Positions 34,698-43,020 of a DNA stretch of 64,000 nucleotides are shown here, one piece after another. The first letter of the stretch is position 1, and each line of letters opens with the position of its first letter. The translations under genes were made by a program, and so were the position numbers. The stretch is from Clostridiales bacterium (GTDB taxonomy: Bacteria > Bacillota > Clostridia > Saccharofermentanales > DTU023): the NCBI GenBank assembly GCA_004556925.1, contig SFFI01000010.1:18446-82445 (forward strand). The letters are read 5' to 3'. The notes beneath the pieces were generated by a model that saw only the letters and a list, made by a program, of their open reading frames with translations, did not search any database and was not told the origin of the DNA.

Positions 34698-34895
34698 CTG
34701 TATTTCGGTTTTTCTAGAATCTGGACAAATTCGCAAGTAATGGATGGGTGCTTTCTTAAAAATAGAGTCGAAACCACCCATTACTTGCAGTCTTGCCCGA
34801 ATTCCCATCCACTAGTTGCAAATTTGACCACTGGCCCACCCAAAACCTGCAACAATGTCCGAAAATCAGGAAATCCAAAGTAGGAGTGGTCTCGT
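34698..34895. repeat. Dispersed intergenic repeat, copy A (three 31-bp units plus inverted arm)
   Basis: The unit ACCCATTACTTGCAG and its variants start at 34776, 34807 and 34838, a period of exactly 31 bp. An inverted copy (GCAAGTAATGGATGGGT) lies just before, from about 34733, so the left part can fold into a long hairpin. The whole region aligns in the same orientation with 45551-45750. It fills the gap between the XRE regulator and the GH20 gene. Confidence 0.75.
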
Positions 34896-34910
34896 TATGG
34901 TTGCCATGTA

Positions 34911-36857
34911 CTACCTGCAAGCCGACACAATATCGGTCCAGCCATAGCAGCCGGCTAGTCCGCCTGGACGTTGGAGGTAGGGGAGGGCTGGCTCCTTGAG
35001 TTCTGGGAGACTTTCATCTGCTTGGTTGTAGGCCCAGGCGAGGACGCGGCTGTGGGCTGTTTCTAGGCGGGCGCGGAGGGCCCCCATGCGGCCGTCGATA
35101 ATCTCAAAACCATAGGGCTTATTGATCTCTTGCCAGAGGGTCCGCCAGCTGACCCTCAGGGATTCTACTTGTTGGATAGTTTCTAACAAACCTTCGGCCA
35201 GAGCCTTAGCCTGCTCTTTGTCTTCTTGAGTCACGGCTTCTTTAATGTTTTCATGCCAGGAGCATTTACTAGCCAGTACACGGGCTAGTTTGGCGTAAAA
35301 ATCCATCACAAGGGCATAGCGCTTGTCTGCTTCAGCATGGGGTGCATGGGTTAGATGGGACATATTCTTTTCAGTAGAGTCACTGTCCTTATATAGAGAG
35401 CAGGCTTCTGCGGCATAGGCAGCATATTCGGTAGCCAATGCCTCATAATGGCGGGTCATGGCCAGGCCTTGGGTATCTTGGGCAAAAAGCTGGACTAGGG
35501 GATCCTGATAAAGAAGAAATTTAGCGGCGTTAACCGGCATGCGCAAGGGGGACTCCATGCCAGGTACACGGTTAAATCTGGACAGGCCCCAAAAAGGATG
35601 AATATCCATCCCGCAGCAGGTTTGAAAACGCTGGGCTAGCCAGTCCGGGTCATAGCTGCCGGTATAGGCAAATTCTGCATAGACTTGCATACCTGGCAAG
35701 GCAGTGAGAAGGTTGGTCTCTGCCCCGTCATCGCCCCATGCGGTGGCCAGGACAAAGGGCACACCGGCCTTTTGACAGGCGGTGAGAGCTGGTATGGTAG
35801 TGGCCAGGGTTTTTTCATAATCCGGAGCGGGACCGGCCCAGGTCCAGATTCCACCTGCAAAGAGAGGCTTGGGGGTCAGCCGTTGATGCTTGTCCAGCAT
35901 AGCCGCATAGTCGCTCTCCTTGTGATGGTAATAATCCCAATAAACCAGGTCGACGCCAGGGACTAGGCCTGCAGTCTCGGGCTGGGGGTCGCCGTCGTAA
36001 TAGCCATTGGTGGGGGAGCTGAGGCGGAAATACATATCGCTCCACATCATGGGCTTCAGGCCAAGATCATCTGTGATCTCCTTTACCCGGAGGAGGTGGC
36101 GCCGCATGATAGCGTGGGGGTCTTCGTAGCCATGGGTGGCTAGGTGAGTCCCCAGGCCAATGCCGTCTGCCTCATCCATGCCGATATGAATTCGCCGGCT
36201 CCGGAAGGGGGCGCTAGCGGCCTGGACCATCCGACGCAAAAGCGCGTAGCTTTCTTCGCTGTCGGTCAGGATGACCTCGTCATTATCTGCATAAGGGGCC
36301 ATGGCAGGCCAATGCAGGACCCGGTTTAAATGTCCTAAAGTCTGGATGCAGGGGATCAGCTCGATGCCCAAAAGGGCAGCGTAACCATCCAGTTCGCCAA
36401 GTTCTTCCTGGGAATACCGGCCTCGCATATAGCCGATATAGGGCTCGTCGGGTACTTCGTAGGTGTCTTCTGTATAAAGCATGCCTACATCAAAACCCAT
36501 GAGGGCCATGCAACGGAAAAAGTAACGTAGACTGTCGGGTCGCAAACAGGCATTACGGGAGACATCGAACATCATGCCTATTTCAAAGCAGGGCTCCTCT
36601 TCGCGGTGGTAGTCCTCGAGGTCCCAGGCCTCTCGAAGGAGGGAGAGGGCGCGATAGAGCTGGACCGGTTGATGCCAGCCCAAGCGGATATGCTGGCCCT
36701 GTTTCTCTACAAGAACCCCTTTTGCTCGACAAACTTCCACTGGCACTCCTTCAGAAGCAGACACAAAGCCCAGGAGGGGGCCTAATTCGGCCATGGCTTC
36801 TTCAAATTGTGCTGGTAGCTCGCCGTTGAACACCAAATAGTCGATTTCTTGCTTCAT
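34911..36857 (-). CDS. Glycoside hydrolase family 20 beta-N-acetylhexosaminidase
   Basis: About 648 residues. The catalytic barrel begins near residue 100 (FEIGMMFDVSRNA) and carries the GH20 signature HIGMDEA (Asp-Glu catalytic pair, near residue 236), with ELIPCIQTLGH before it and WTWAGP and ATAWGDDGAE after it. The enzyme removes terminal GlcNAc or GalNAc from glycans by substrate-assisted catalysis. No signal peptide is present, so it acts on imported oligosaccharides. ATG 36857 has GGAGAGG 8 nt upstream and is preferred to the in-frame ATG at 36884. It follows a truncated MFS gene by 17 bp and a TPR regulator, suggesting a former import-and-degrade operon. Confidence 0.9.
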   Translation of the reverse strand: MKQEIDYLVFNGELPAQFEEAMAELGPLLGFVSASEGVPVEVCRAKGVLVEKQGQHIRLGWHQPVQLYRALSLLREAWDLEDYHREEEPCFEIGMMFDVSRNACLRPDSLRYFFRCMALMGFDVGMLYTEDTYEVPDEPYIGYMRGRYSQEELGELDGYAALLGIELIPCIQTLGHLNRVLHWPAMAPYADNDEVILTDSEESYALLRRMVQAASAPFRSRRIHIGMDEADGIGLGTHLATHGYEDPHAIMRRHLLRVKEITDDLGLKPMMWSDMYFRLSSPTNGYYDGDPQPETAGLVPGVDLVYWDYYHHKESDYAAMLDKHQRLTPKPLFAGGIWTWAGPAPDYEKTLATTIPALTACQKAGVPFVLATAWGDDGAETNLLTALPGMQVYAEFAYTGSYDPDWLAQRFQTCCGMDIHPFWGLSRFNRVPGMESPLRMPVNAAKFLLYQDPLVQLFAQDTQGLAMTRHYEALATEYAAYAAEACSLYKDSDSTEKNMSHLTHAPHAEADKRYALVMDFYAKLARVLASKCSWHENIKEAVTQEDKEQAKALAEGLLETIQQVESLRVSWRTLWQEINKPYGFEIIDGRMGALRARLETAHSRVLAWAYNQADESLPELKEPALPYLQRPGGLAGCYGWTDIVSACR

Positions 36858-36874
36858 AGGTATAGCCTCTCCGG

Positions 36875-37603
36875 TCACGCGCAAGCACGCTCATTTTGCT
36901 GTCCATCATACACCCTTCGGACTTCTTTACGCCTGCCCAAGATCAATAACCAAGAGGCCAGCATGGCGATAGCACCGCCCAGGGTGACGCACCATCTATA
37001 GTCCATAATCTCGCCCAAAAAACCAATCAACAAGGAAAATATACTTGCTCCTGACGTGATCAGAACGCTATTAAAGGCGTTGACCCGTGCTCGAAGCTTT
37101 TCGGGGATATACCGTTGCACAGCGGCATTGCGCAGAATGGCGCTATTGCTACCAAGAAAACCGCAGATCCCACGGTTGACCAGCATGAAAGGATAAGGCA
37201 GCCAGAGTAGGCACATATCCATGATTTCATACACTTGATAGACAAAAAATATGAACCCATATTTCTTTTTATCCGGGATTTTGATTCGGTATTGGAGAGC
37301 GCTTCCTATACTTCGCCCAAGGAACTCTACGACAGAAAAAGCGGAGTACATGCCTACAGTAAAGCCCGGAAAGGTGCGAAAAAAGGCCACTAATATGGGT
37401 GAAAAGCCTTGGGCAACTCCGTTCGTCACTGCCATGTACTCGTAGATACTGCGTAGGCCACGCTCCTTTTTCAGATACTCTGCCGCTTCTTTTATATCTC
37501 CCACCCAGGCTTGCAGAGAATAAGGCGCACGTTTCTTACGCTTTCTTATATTGCCTGTTTGCCTTAGACCATTCGAGCACCCAAGGCAGGTGAAAAATGG
37601 CAT
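36875..37603 (-). pseudogene. Truncated MFS transporter (C-terminal half only)
   Basis: The 242-codon frame contains only the second half of a major facilitator: a central-loop-like segment (DIKEAAEYLKKERGLRSIYEY) followed by about six helices (TM7-12). A normal member has about 400 residues and twelve helices. The N-terminal half is missing. The first 22 codons lie inside the upstream regulator gene and show no transporter character. The downstream part starts essentially at the regulator's stop codon at 37536, so a deletion has fused the transporter to the regulator's end. An ATG at 37435 could still be used for translation. It was probably the sugar importer for the neighbouring GH20 enzyme. 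Confidence 0.7.
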
Positions 37604-38615
37604 AGCCAGCCGGCATGTTTTTTCGTAGCTGCATAAAAGTATCTAAGAGCAAGCTGCCATAGTCCTCTTGAGCCAGGTAATCTGAGTGGTCCAAGCGGTA
37701 ACGCACGACTTGTAACAGCTGACCTGCCAAAGAGGGCTCCATCTGGTCGTTATCCATAACTTCTGCCTGCATTAAAGCCTGCAGGGCTTCCTCCCGGCGG
37801 CCTGTCTTCTCACAGCAGATGGCAAGTTTATGGAGGATCATCAAGGTGGGGTGCTGCTTAGAGAACCAGGCGTAGGCATCCTCATAGCGCCCAATCTCAA
37901 TCCAGGCCGAGGCGGTATTGTAGCCGATGGCTTGCAGGGCTCCCTCATCTTGTAAATCCTCAGCGAGTCGCTGTCCCACACGATAGTGCCGTTCCATATT
38001 GGGTAAATCTTGTAGGTTACAATAGGTGTTACCAAGGTGAAGCTTTGCTTTAAGCATAATCCTCACTTTACCCTCGCGGCTAGCAAAGTTATAGGCCACC
38101 TGCAGGGTATCTATAGCCGCTGAATAATTCCCGGTTTTATACTCTGCAATACCCAGCATCAGGTAGGTGTAAGCGTCGGGCAGAAGTCGTACCGCTTCAG
38201 CCTCCTGGCCCTGTAAGATACGCTGCAAAGCCAGCTGACGTGTGTCCATACAGGACTCGAGTGCGGTCTCTAATGGCTTTTGGGACGTCAATAATGCCAA
38301 ATCAAGCCAAGCAGGGACAGCCTCATAACGTTTAAGCTCTATGTCCTTTAGAAGCGCGTTTAGCTTAGCAAACCTACCCTCAAACAGCGCTTCCCAGCTT
38401 TGATCGGCGAGTTCAGCAGCCTCAGCTTCTATGGCCTTATCACTTTTCAAGCCCAGGCGTTCTAACAGAAGCCGCAAAATATCTTCAGACGGCTCTGCCT
38501 TACCCGTCTCAATTTTTGACAAATAGGAAACGGTACAAATTCCTTTGCATAACTTTGCCTGACTCCAATGGCGTTGGATTCGAATGCGGTAAATGAGATA
38601 ACCTTGGTAATTCAT
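37536..38615 (-). CDS. TPR-containing XRE regulator (RRNPP/Rgg-like)
   Basis: A 359-residue protein with an N-terminal helix-turn-helix that is shorter and more divergent than usual (IRIQRHWSQAKLCKGICTVSYLSKIETG), followed by a roughly 280-residue tetratricopeptide-like superhelix. This is the layout of PlcR/Rgg/PrgX proteins that bind short peptide pheromones, although no peptide gene was found beside it. The start has no good Shine-Dalgarno site. Its 3' end is fused to the truncated MFS frame, so the final codons may be altered by the deletion. It reads into the GH20 gene and may once have controlled it. Confidence 0.75.
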   Translation of the reverse strand: MNYQGYLIYRIRIQRHWSQAKLCKGICTVSYLSKIETGKAEPSEDILRLLLERLGLKSDKAIEAEAAELADQSWEALFEGRFAKLNALLKDIELKRYEAVPAWLDLALLTSQKPLETALESCMDTRQLALQRILQGQEAEAVRLLPDAYTYLMLGIAEYKTGNYSAAIDTLQVAYNFASREGKVRIMLKAKLHLGNTYCNLQDLPNMERHYRVGQRLAEDLQDEGALQAIGYNTASAWIEIGRYEDAYAWFSKQHPTLMILHKLAICCEKTGRREEALQALMQAEVMDNDQMEPSLAGQLLQVVRYRLDHSDYLAQEDYGSLLLDTFMQLRKNMPAGYAIFHLPWVLEWSKANRQYKKA

Positions 38616-38779
38616 CTTTTTTCAACTCTCGAAAAATTTCTTAGGCCATTTCCCATGAAGCCTTGCCTTTTATGAATGGGCTATATTTTAGATGATGGGA
38701 AAAGACTTGTCTCCTAAGATAATACCATCCTTGCTTGGATTCACCTGCTATTTATAATCTAAATTAGTTGATCATTTGC

Positions 38780-38808
38780 TTGCGAATGTTTAACAATTGT
38801 CATACAAT
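38780..38808 (+). promoter_or_regulatory. Promoter of the relB/yafQ-like operon
   Basis: TTGCGA (38780-38785), 17-bp spacer and TACAAT (38803-38808). The spacer contains the palindrome ACAATTGT, a plausible operator for the antitoxin, which in this family represses its own operon. Confidence 0.6.
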
Positions 38809-38832
38809 TTCCTTATAAGGAGGCTTGTAAAT

Positions 38833-39117
38833 ATGGCTAAAACAGCAAACATCAATATCCGGATCGAACCTGCTGTCAAGCAAGATGCAGAAGACCTTTT
38901 TGCTAGCTTTGGTATTTCCGTTACCGATGCGATTAACATTTTTTTACGTACATCCATCATGGAAGGTGGCTTTCCTTTTGCCATTAAAAAGCCACGCTAC
39001 AATGCTGAAACCTTGGCTGCTATGCAAGAAGCCCGTGACCTTATGTCTGGCAAAGTCCAAGGGCGGTCCTATAATTCGACTAAGGAATTATTTGAAGCTC
39101 TCAATGCAGAAGATTAA
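38833..39117 (+). CDS. RelB/DinJ-family antitoxin
   Basis: A 94-residue ribbon-helix-helix antitoxin. It opens with AKTANINIRIEPAVKQDAE, the DNA-binding strand, followed by the RelB/DinJ helices LFASFGISVTDAINIFLR. The C-terminus (RYNAETLAAMQEARDLM onward) is the toxin-neutralising part. ATG 38833 has AGGAGG 9 nt upstream and is preferred to the in-frame ATG at 38797. It lies 5 bp before the toxin gene. It should bind its own promoter and neutralise the adjacent YafQ-like RNase. Confidence 0.93.
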   Translation: MAKTANINIRIEPAVKQDAEDLFASFGISVTDAINIFLRTSIMEGGFPFAIKKPRYNAETLAAMQEARDLMSGKVQGRSYNSTKELFEALNAED

Positions 39118-39122
39118 TTATT

Positions 39123-39401
39123 ATGCTTAAACTTCAAACGACAGCACAATTTCGTAAGGACTTTAAGCGTATCAAAAGGCGTGGTTTAGATCTTACTTTA
39201 CTTCAGGATGTTCTTGATAAACTCTGTGCCCAGGAACCTCTGGGGGAAAGATATAAAGATCATGCTCTTTCAGGCCCTTATGTTGGCTTCAGAGAATGTC
39301 ATATTCAGCCCGACTGGCTATTAATTTATTCTATAAATAGTAAGGAACTTATTCTGGTCGCTTCACGTACAGGTAGTCACGCTGACCTATTCAACATGTA
39401 A
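39123..39401 (+). CDS. YafQ-family mRNA interferase toxin
   Basis: A 92-residue RelE-superfamily ribosome-dependent endonuclease. All residues known to matter in E. coli YafQ have counterparts: His47, His60 and Asp64 (in CHIQPDW), His86 and Phe90 (in TGSHADLF). It should therefore be catalytically competent. It forms a two-gene operon with the RelB/DinJ-type antitoxin just upstream. MutY follows 20 bp later and may be co-transcribed. Confidence 0.93.
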   Translation: MLKLQTTAQFRKDFKRIKRRGLDLTLLQDVLDKLCAQEPLGERYKDHALSGPYVGFRECHIQPDWLLIYSINSKELILVASRTGSHADLFNM

Positions 39402-39421
39402 AGCACTCCAATAGAGAAACC

Positions 39422-40594
39422 ATGCATCCCACACTCAATCAACAAAGGATCTATAGAATCTACGCCCAGCTTATGGACTGGTTTAACCAGCAGAAGCGCG
39501 ACTTGCCCTGGCGGACGCTGCCGCGTGAGGCTTATAAGGTTTGGATTTCTGAGATCATGCTCCAGCAAACTCAGGTGGAGACGGTGATTCCTTATTTTCA
39601 AGCTTGGATGGCTCAATGGCCCGCGGTACATGACTTAGCCCAAGCTTCTGAAGACCAGGTGCTTAAAGCCTGGGAGGGCCTAGGTTACTATGCCAGGGCT
39701 AGAAATATCCTCAAAACGGCCCAGCTAATTGCCAAGGATTACCAGGGCTGTATGCCCGAGACCTATGAAGAACTTATCAAGCTGCCAGGTATCGGCCCTT
39801 ATACCGCTGCGGCCATCGCTTCTTATACCTCTGGCCAAGCGGTCGGGGCTGTGGATGCCAATGTTTTGAGAGTTTTAAGTCGCCTGAACCAGATAGAGTG
39901 GACCGCAGGGGATCCCAAGTCTCTTAAGGACTGCCAACATGCCCTCAGTTCGGCCATGGAAGATCTACGCAATAATCAGCCTGCTGAAGGGCCAAACTTC
40001 CAGGCCGGACCCCTCAATGAAGCCCTGATAGAGCTGGGGGCCTTAATCTGCCAAGCGAAAACCGCCTCTTGCCTGCTATGCCCACTTAAGAATGACTGCC
40101 TGGCCTGGGCCAATGATCGTATTTATGATTTCCCCCTGCCTAAAGAAAAAGTCTTTAAAAAGGATGTCTCCTACAGTTTGCTTATTCTCTATCGCCAGGA
40201 CCTGCAAAGCTTTGCAGTAGAGCAAAGGTCCGTGGATGGCCTTTTGGGTGGGCTCTGGCAATTTCCCCTCCTGGAGGGTTTGCAAGAGCCAGAGGACTTG
40301 CGCAGGTCCCTAGAAGACCAAGGTTATCAGCTTGTTTCTCTCCGCAAGATGGCGGGTTACCGCCATGTCTTTACTCATCTCATTTGGAATTTAGAACCCT
40401 ATCTTGTGGTTTTAACAGGCAGGGAAGAGGAGGATGCACCTGGTTCGCCAGCCTGTGTCGTCAAAGAGAACACAGGCCAAGTCCAATGGGTTTCAGAAAA
40501 AAGCCTGATGGACCTGCCCTTTTCGTCCTCTATGACCCGTTTGAGAGATTGGGTTATTAATCAAGACCTTACTAACGGCGCGTCCGCAAAATAG
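39422..40594 (+). CDS. mutY: A/G-specific adenine glycosylase
   Basis: A 390-residue base-excision repair enzyme that removes adenine opposite 8-oxoguanine. The catalytic Glu44 is in SEIMLQQTQ, the helix-hairpin-helix LPGIGPYTAAAI is near residue 120, and the catalytic Asp is in GAVDANVLRVLSR. The [4Fe-4S] Cys set is CQAKTASCLLCPLKNDC (C-x6-C-x2-C-x5-C). The C-terminal half is the MutT-like 8-oxoG recognition domain. Only a weak AGAGAA precedes the ATG, and it may rely on coupling to the toxin gene 20 bp upstream. Confidence 0.95.
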   Translation: MHPTLNQQRIYRIYAQLMDWFNQQKRDLPWRTLPREAYKVWISEIMLQQTQVETVIPYFQAWMAQWPAVHDLAQASEDQVLKAWEGLGYYARARNILKTAQLIAKDYQGCMPETYEELIKLPGIGPYTAAAIASYTSGQAVGAVDANVLRVLSRLNQIEWTAGDPKSLKDCQHALSSAMEDLRNNQPAEGPNFQAGPLNEALIELGALICQAKTASCLLCPLKNDCLAWANDRIYDFPLPKEKVFKKDVSYSLLILYRQDLQSFAVEQRSVDGLLGGLWQFPLLEGLQEPEDLRRSLEDQGYQLVSLRKMAGYRHVFTHLIWNLEPYLVVLTGREEEDAPGSPACVVKENTGQVQWVSEKSLMDLPFSSSMTRLRDWVINQDLTNGASAK

Positions 40595-40643
40595 CGTAGC
40601 AAGCCGAAAAATGAGGAGCAAGTTATTTTTATTAACTACTCAC

Positions 40644-41519
40644 TTAAAGGTCAGATGCGCGGGGGTATTTTTCGGTATCGAAGGTGTTAAACTCGGAGAG
40701 GTCTCCGGCTTCATAGCCTTTTTGAAACCAGCGTACGCGTTGCTCACTACTGCCATGGGTAAAGCTTTCTGGCTGGACATAACCTGCTTTTTGCTCTTGG
40801 ATGGCATCGTCGCCAATAACCCAGGCTGCAGATATGGCTTCCTCAATATCGCCTTTTTCCAGATAGCCTGCATCCTCTTGATAACGGGCCACAACGCCAG
40901 CCAGATAGTCGGCCTGGAGTTCCAGTCTGACGGACAAGTCATTGGCAGCTTGGGAGGAGCTACTGCGCTGGGCCTTGTGCACTTGGTCGAGAATGCCCAG
41001 CTCATTCTGAACATGGTGGCCGACTTCGTGTGAGATCACGTAACTCAGGATAAAGTCGCCTTCGTCAGCCCCGAAATCTTCAATCAGAGACCGATAAAAA
41101 GCAAGATCCATATAAATACTGCGGTCAAGACTACAATAGAAGGGCCCCATACCGGCTGAAGCTATCCCACAGCCAGATTCCGTATTCTCCTGAAAAATCA
41201 GTAATTGAGGTTCCTGATAGGTATAACCTTCTTTGGCCAGGAGCGCATGCCAGGTATCCTCTGTATCAGCCAGAACAACCGCGCTATACTCGTAGCGTTC
41301 CTGCTCTTCCGCACTCAGCTGCAACTCCTGCGTCTCGACTGTCCCGGGCTGAATTGCACCTCCGTTTAAGGCAACATCAATTGCAGTAGAAGGGTTTCTA
41401 GTAATCAGAAAGGCGATTAAGCCCAGGATTAGGCCAACGCTACCAAAGGCCACTCCTCCTCGGACACCTCGGCCGCCACTTTGCATATTGCTACTTTGTC
41501 TTCTGCCTTGCCAACGCAT
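40644..41519 (-). CDS. YpfJ-like neutral zinc metallopeptidase, membrane anchored
   Basis: A 291-residue protein of the COG2321 (putative neutral zinc metallopeptidase) family. An N-terminal Arg/Gly/Gln-rich segment is followed by one membrane helix (residues about 24-40). The rest is extracytoplasmic with the zinc motif HEVGHH (HExxH, near residue 166), followed downstream by a Glu-containing ADYLAGV stretch. C-terminal features are GDDAIQEQKAGYVQPESFTHG and QRVRWFQKGY, both typical. AGGAG lies upstream of the ATG. The physiological substrate is not known for this family. Confidence 0.9.
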   Translation of the reverse strand: MRWQGRRQSSNMQSGGRGVRGGVAFGSVGLILGLIAFLITRNPSTAIDVALNGGAIQPGTVETQELQLSAEEQERYEYSAVVLADTEDTWHALLAKEGYTYQEPQLLIFQENTESGCGIASAGMGPFYCSLDRSIYMDLAFYRSLIEDFGADEGDFILSYVISHEVGHHVQNELGILDQVHKAQRSSSSQAANDLSVRLELQADYLAGVVARYQEDAGYLEKGDIEEAISAAWVIGDDAIQEQKAGYVQPESFTHGSSEQRVRWFQKGYEAGDLSEFNTFDTEKYPRASDL

Positions 41520-41635
41520 CTCATCTCGCTCCTTTTTTTCTTTTAATTATAGAGCATAAAAAGACGACTGCGCATAGGATGCGATCGTCAATGTTGCGAT
41601 CCATATCGACCATATAAAATCAACAAGCGATTTCA

Positions 41636-42196
41636 TTACAGTTTTTTCATCATCCATATCCCGTCCGTATAACTTCCGGCACTTGATTTTATGAAATTGG
41701 GGAAACGTCCATATGTCTCAAAGCCCAACTTGTTATAAAGGGAAATGGCAGATGAATTCGTAGAGACCACATCCAACTCAGCCTGCTCGTATCCTACTTT
41801 CTTTGCTATCTCTAGCACTGTTTTCAAGAGAATCTCACCAATTCCATTGCCCCAGTACTCCTGATATAAAGCGATTGCTACATTGCAACGGTGTCTGAGT
41901 TTTCTATAGCTGCCTTTACTCATTAAGGAACAATTACCGACTAATTTGCCATTATAGGTAGCAATCAGAAACAGATCGCGTTCGGCCTCTATCTGACTTT
42001 GAATAAATTTAATTTCCTGATCACGCGTAAGCTTCACTTCGTCTGGTTCCCGCAACAAAAACGGTGTTTCTGCTGATGTTTTTCTTAGATACTCCAGCAG
42101 CATATCTGCATCTTCAGGCTCTGCATTTCGCAATACTAATGTTCTGCCAAGTTTATCTGTGGTTTCAATCGGTCCAAACTTCACAATAGACTCCAT
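41636..42196 (-). CDS. GNAT-family N-acetyltransferase
   Basis: A 186-residue acetyltransferase of the RimJ/RimL/Acetyltransf_3-like type. The acetyl-CoA loop is degenerate (EYWGNGIGEILL, of Q/RxxGxG/A form) near residue 120, and the end of the fold reads TNSSAISLYNKLGFETYGR. Substrate unknown. The gene is more A/T-rich than its neighbours and sits in the accessory zone. A 16-bp palindrome covers its 5' flank and no Shine-Dalgarno site is clear. Confidence 0.85.
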   Translation of the reverse strand: MESIVKFGPIETTDKLGRTLVLRNAEPEDADMLLEYLRKTSAETPFLLREPDEVKLTRDQEIKFIQSQIEAERDLFLIATYNGKLVGNCSLMSKGSYRKLRHRCNVAIALYQEYWGNGIGEILLKTVLEIAKKVGYEQAELDVVSTNSSAISLYNKLGFETYGRFPNFIKSSAGSYTDGIWMMKKL

Positions 42197-42199
42197 TCT

Positions 42200-42215
42200 A
42201 ACTATTAGAATAGTT
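42200..42215. promoter_or_regulatory. Palindrome at the GNAT start
   Basis: AACTATTAGAATAGTT: arms AACTATT and AATAGTT are perfect reverse complements. It lies 3 bp upstream of the ATG and overlaps possible -10 sequences (TATTCT on the minus strand), as expected for a repressor site. Confidence 0.4.
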
Positions 42216-42395
42216 CTTCTAGTTCTTCTCTGTCAAAAATGATTATATCTTAAATTCGTTGAAGTCTCATATTCCGTAATACTGGGTTATGACCCGATAA
42301 GTAATACATTCAACGTTTTTGCATCTTGCTTTGTGTCACAGATGACTTTCTGCTTAAATTTGACAAGTGTGTTTCTTATTTTTCTTTGCGTGGTG

Positions 42396-42424
42396 TTGAT
42401 ATTGTCTTTACATTTAGCGATAAT
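42396..42424 (+). promoter_or_regulatory. Promoter of the orphan antitoxin
   Basis: TTGATA (42396-42401), 17-bp spacer and GATAAT (42419-42424), 30 bp before the antitoxin ATG. Confidence 0.6.
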
Positions 42425-42454
42425 CTAATCCAATAAATGAAAGAAGTAAATTAA

Positions 42455-42715
42455 ATGGCAACGACTAATATTAACGTGCGAGTCGATTCTTCGCTAAAAA
42501 AAGAGGCTGAAAGTCTGTTTAATGATTTGGGTCTGAACATGTCCTCGGCTATCACTTTATTCCTCAAAAGTGCTGTTAGCTCTGACGGAATTCCCTTTGA
42601 GGTCAAACGCAGAAAGCCTAACCCGGAAACCCTTGCGGCTTTGGCAGAATACGAAGCGATGAAAAATAATCTTGATGAGTATAAACGCTACGACTCCTTT
42701 GATCTACAGAATTGA
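42455..42715 (+). CDS. RelB/DinJ-family antitoxin, orphan with altered C-terminus
   Basis: An 86-residue ribbon-helix-helix antitoxin (TTNINVRVDSSLKKEAES, LFNDLGLNMSSAITLFLK), paralogous to the one at 38833. The last codons (LQN then stop) are read from DNA that, one frame over, encodes the C-terminus of a YafQ-type toxin. The natural antitoxin end has therefore been lost in a deletion. The DNA-binding half is intact and could still repress its own promoter or cross-react with the intact pair. Ribosome binding site is weak (GAAAGAAG). Confidence 0.85.
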   Translation: MATTNINVRVDSSLKKEAESLFNDLGLNMSSAITLFLKSAVSSDGIPFEVKRRKPNPETLAALAEYEAMKNNLDEYKRYDSFDLQN

Positions 42716-42773
42716 GAGCAATGAACTTGCACTTTTTCTTTTTCGGACAGGTTCTCATTCGGATCTTTTCTGA
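42702..42773 (+). pseudogene. C-terminal remnant of a YafQ-family toxin
   Basis: The frame starting ATC at 42702 reads IYRIESNELALFLFRTGSHS then DLF and a TGA at 42771. It matches the end of the intact toxin at 39123 (IYSINSKELILVASRTGSHA then DLF) over its full 23 residues, including the catalytic-region His. All upstream toxin sequence is gone. The overlap with the antitoxin frame marks the deletion junction near 42700. Confidence 0.85.
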
Positions 42774-42910
42774 TAAGTTTTCCCATTAACAGCAGTTGTT
42801 GCATTATTTACAACATCTGAATCCTTCATAAGTTCGTCTTCATTGAAAATGTTCTTGATATTCTTAGAAATTGTTGATTTGTCTCTTTGGAATAATTCAG
42901 ATGCGCATAA
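42770..42910 (-). pseudogene. Fragment of a RhuM-family (virulence RhuM-like) gene
   Basis: The minus-strand frame reads CASELFQRDKSTISKNIKNI followed by FNEDELMKDSD and ATTAVNGKTYQ. This is the N-terminal DNA-binding-like region conserved in RhuM family proteins (ELF...TIS.HI.NIF...EL, then ATTA.DGKTYQ). It is about 45 residues against roughly 330 in a full protein. It stops at the toxin remnant on one side and at a hairpin repeat (42909) on the other, so it is gene debris. Confidence 0.6.
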
Positions 42911-43020
42911 AAGGTTGGCAAAGTGCTGAATTGGTGGACTTGCCAATCAAAATCTCCTGCTAAGTCAGCTCAGCAAGCCGGAAAAAGGTTGGCAAAGTGC
43001 TGATTTGGCGGATTTGCCAA
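42909..43020. repeat. Pair of 38-bp hairpin repeats
   Basis: Two 38-bp direct copies (42909-42946 and 42983-43020) begin AAAAGGTTGGCAAAGTGCTG and end TTGCCAA. Each can fold TTGGCAAA against TTGCCAA-type ends. They share GGCAAAGTGCT and GATTTGCC with the reverse complement of the 128-bp units at 27 kb. No gene lies between them. The rest of the interval to 43260 holds only one copy of a 16-bp direct repeat (43151-43166). Confidence 0.75.

Noticed and set aside
34776..34868. CRISPR-like 31-bp periodicity in the dispersed repeat
   Set aside because: Only three degenerate units with no distinction between repeat and spacer; the second copy at 45.6 kb is homologous along its entire length, including would-be spacers.
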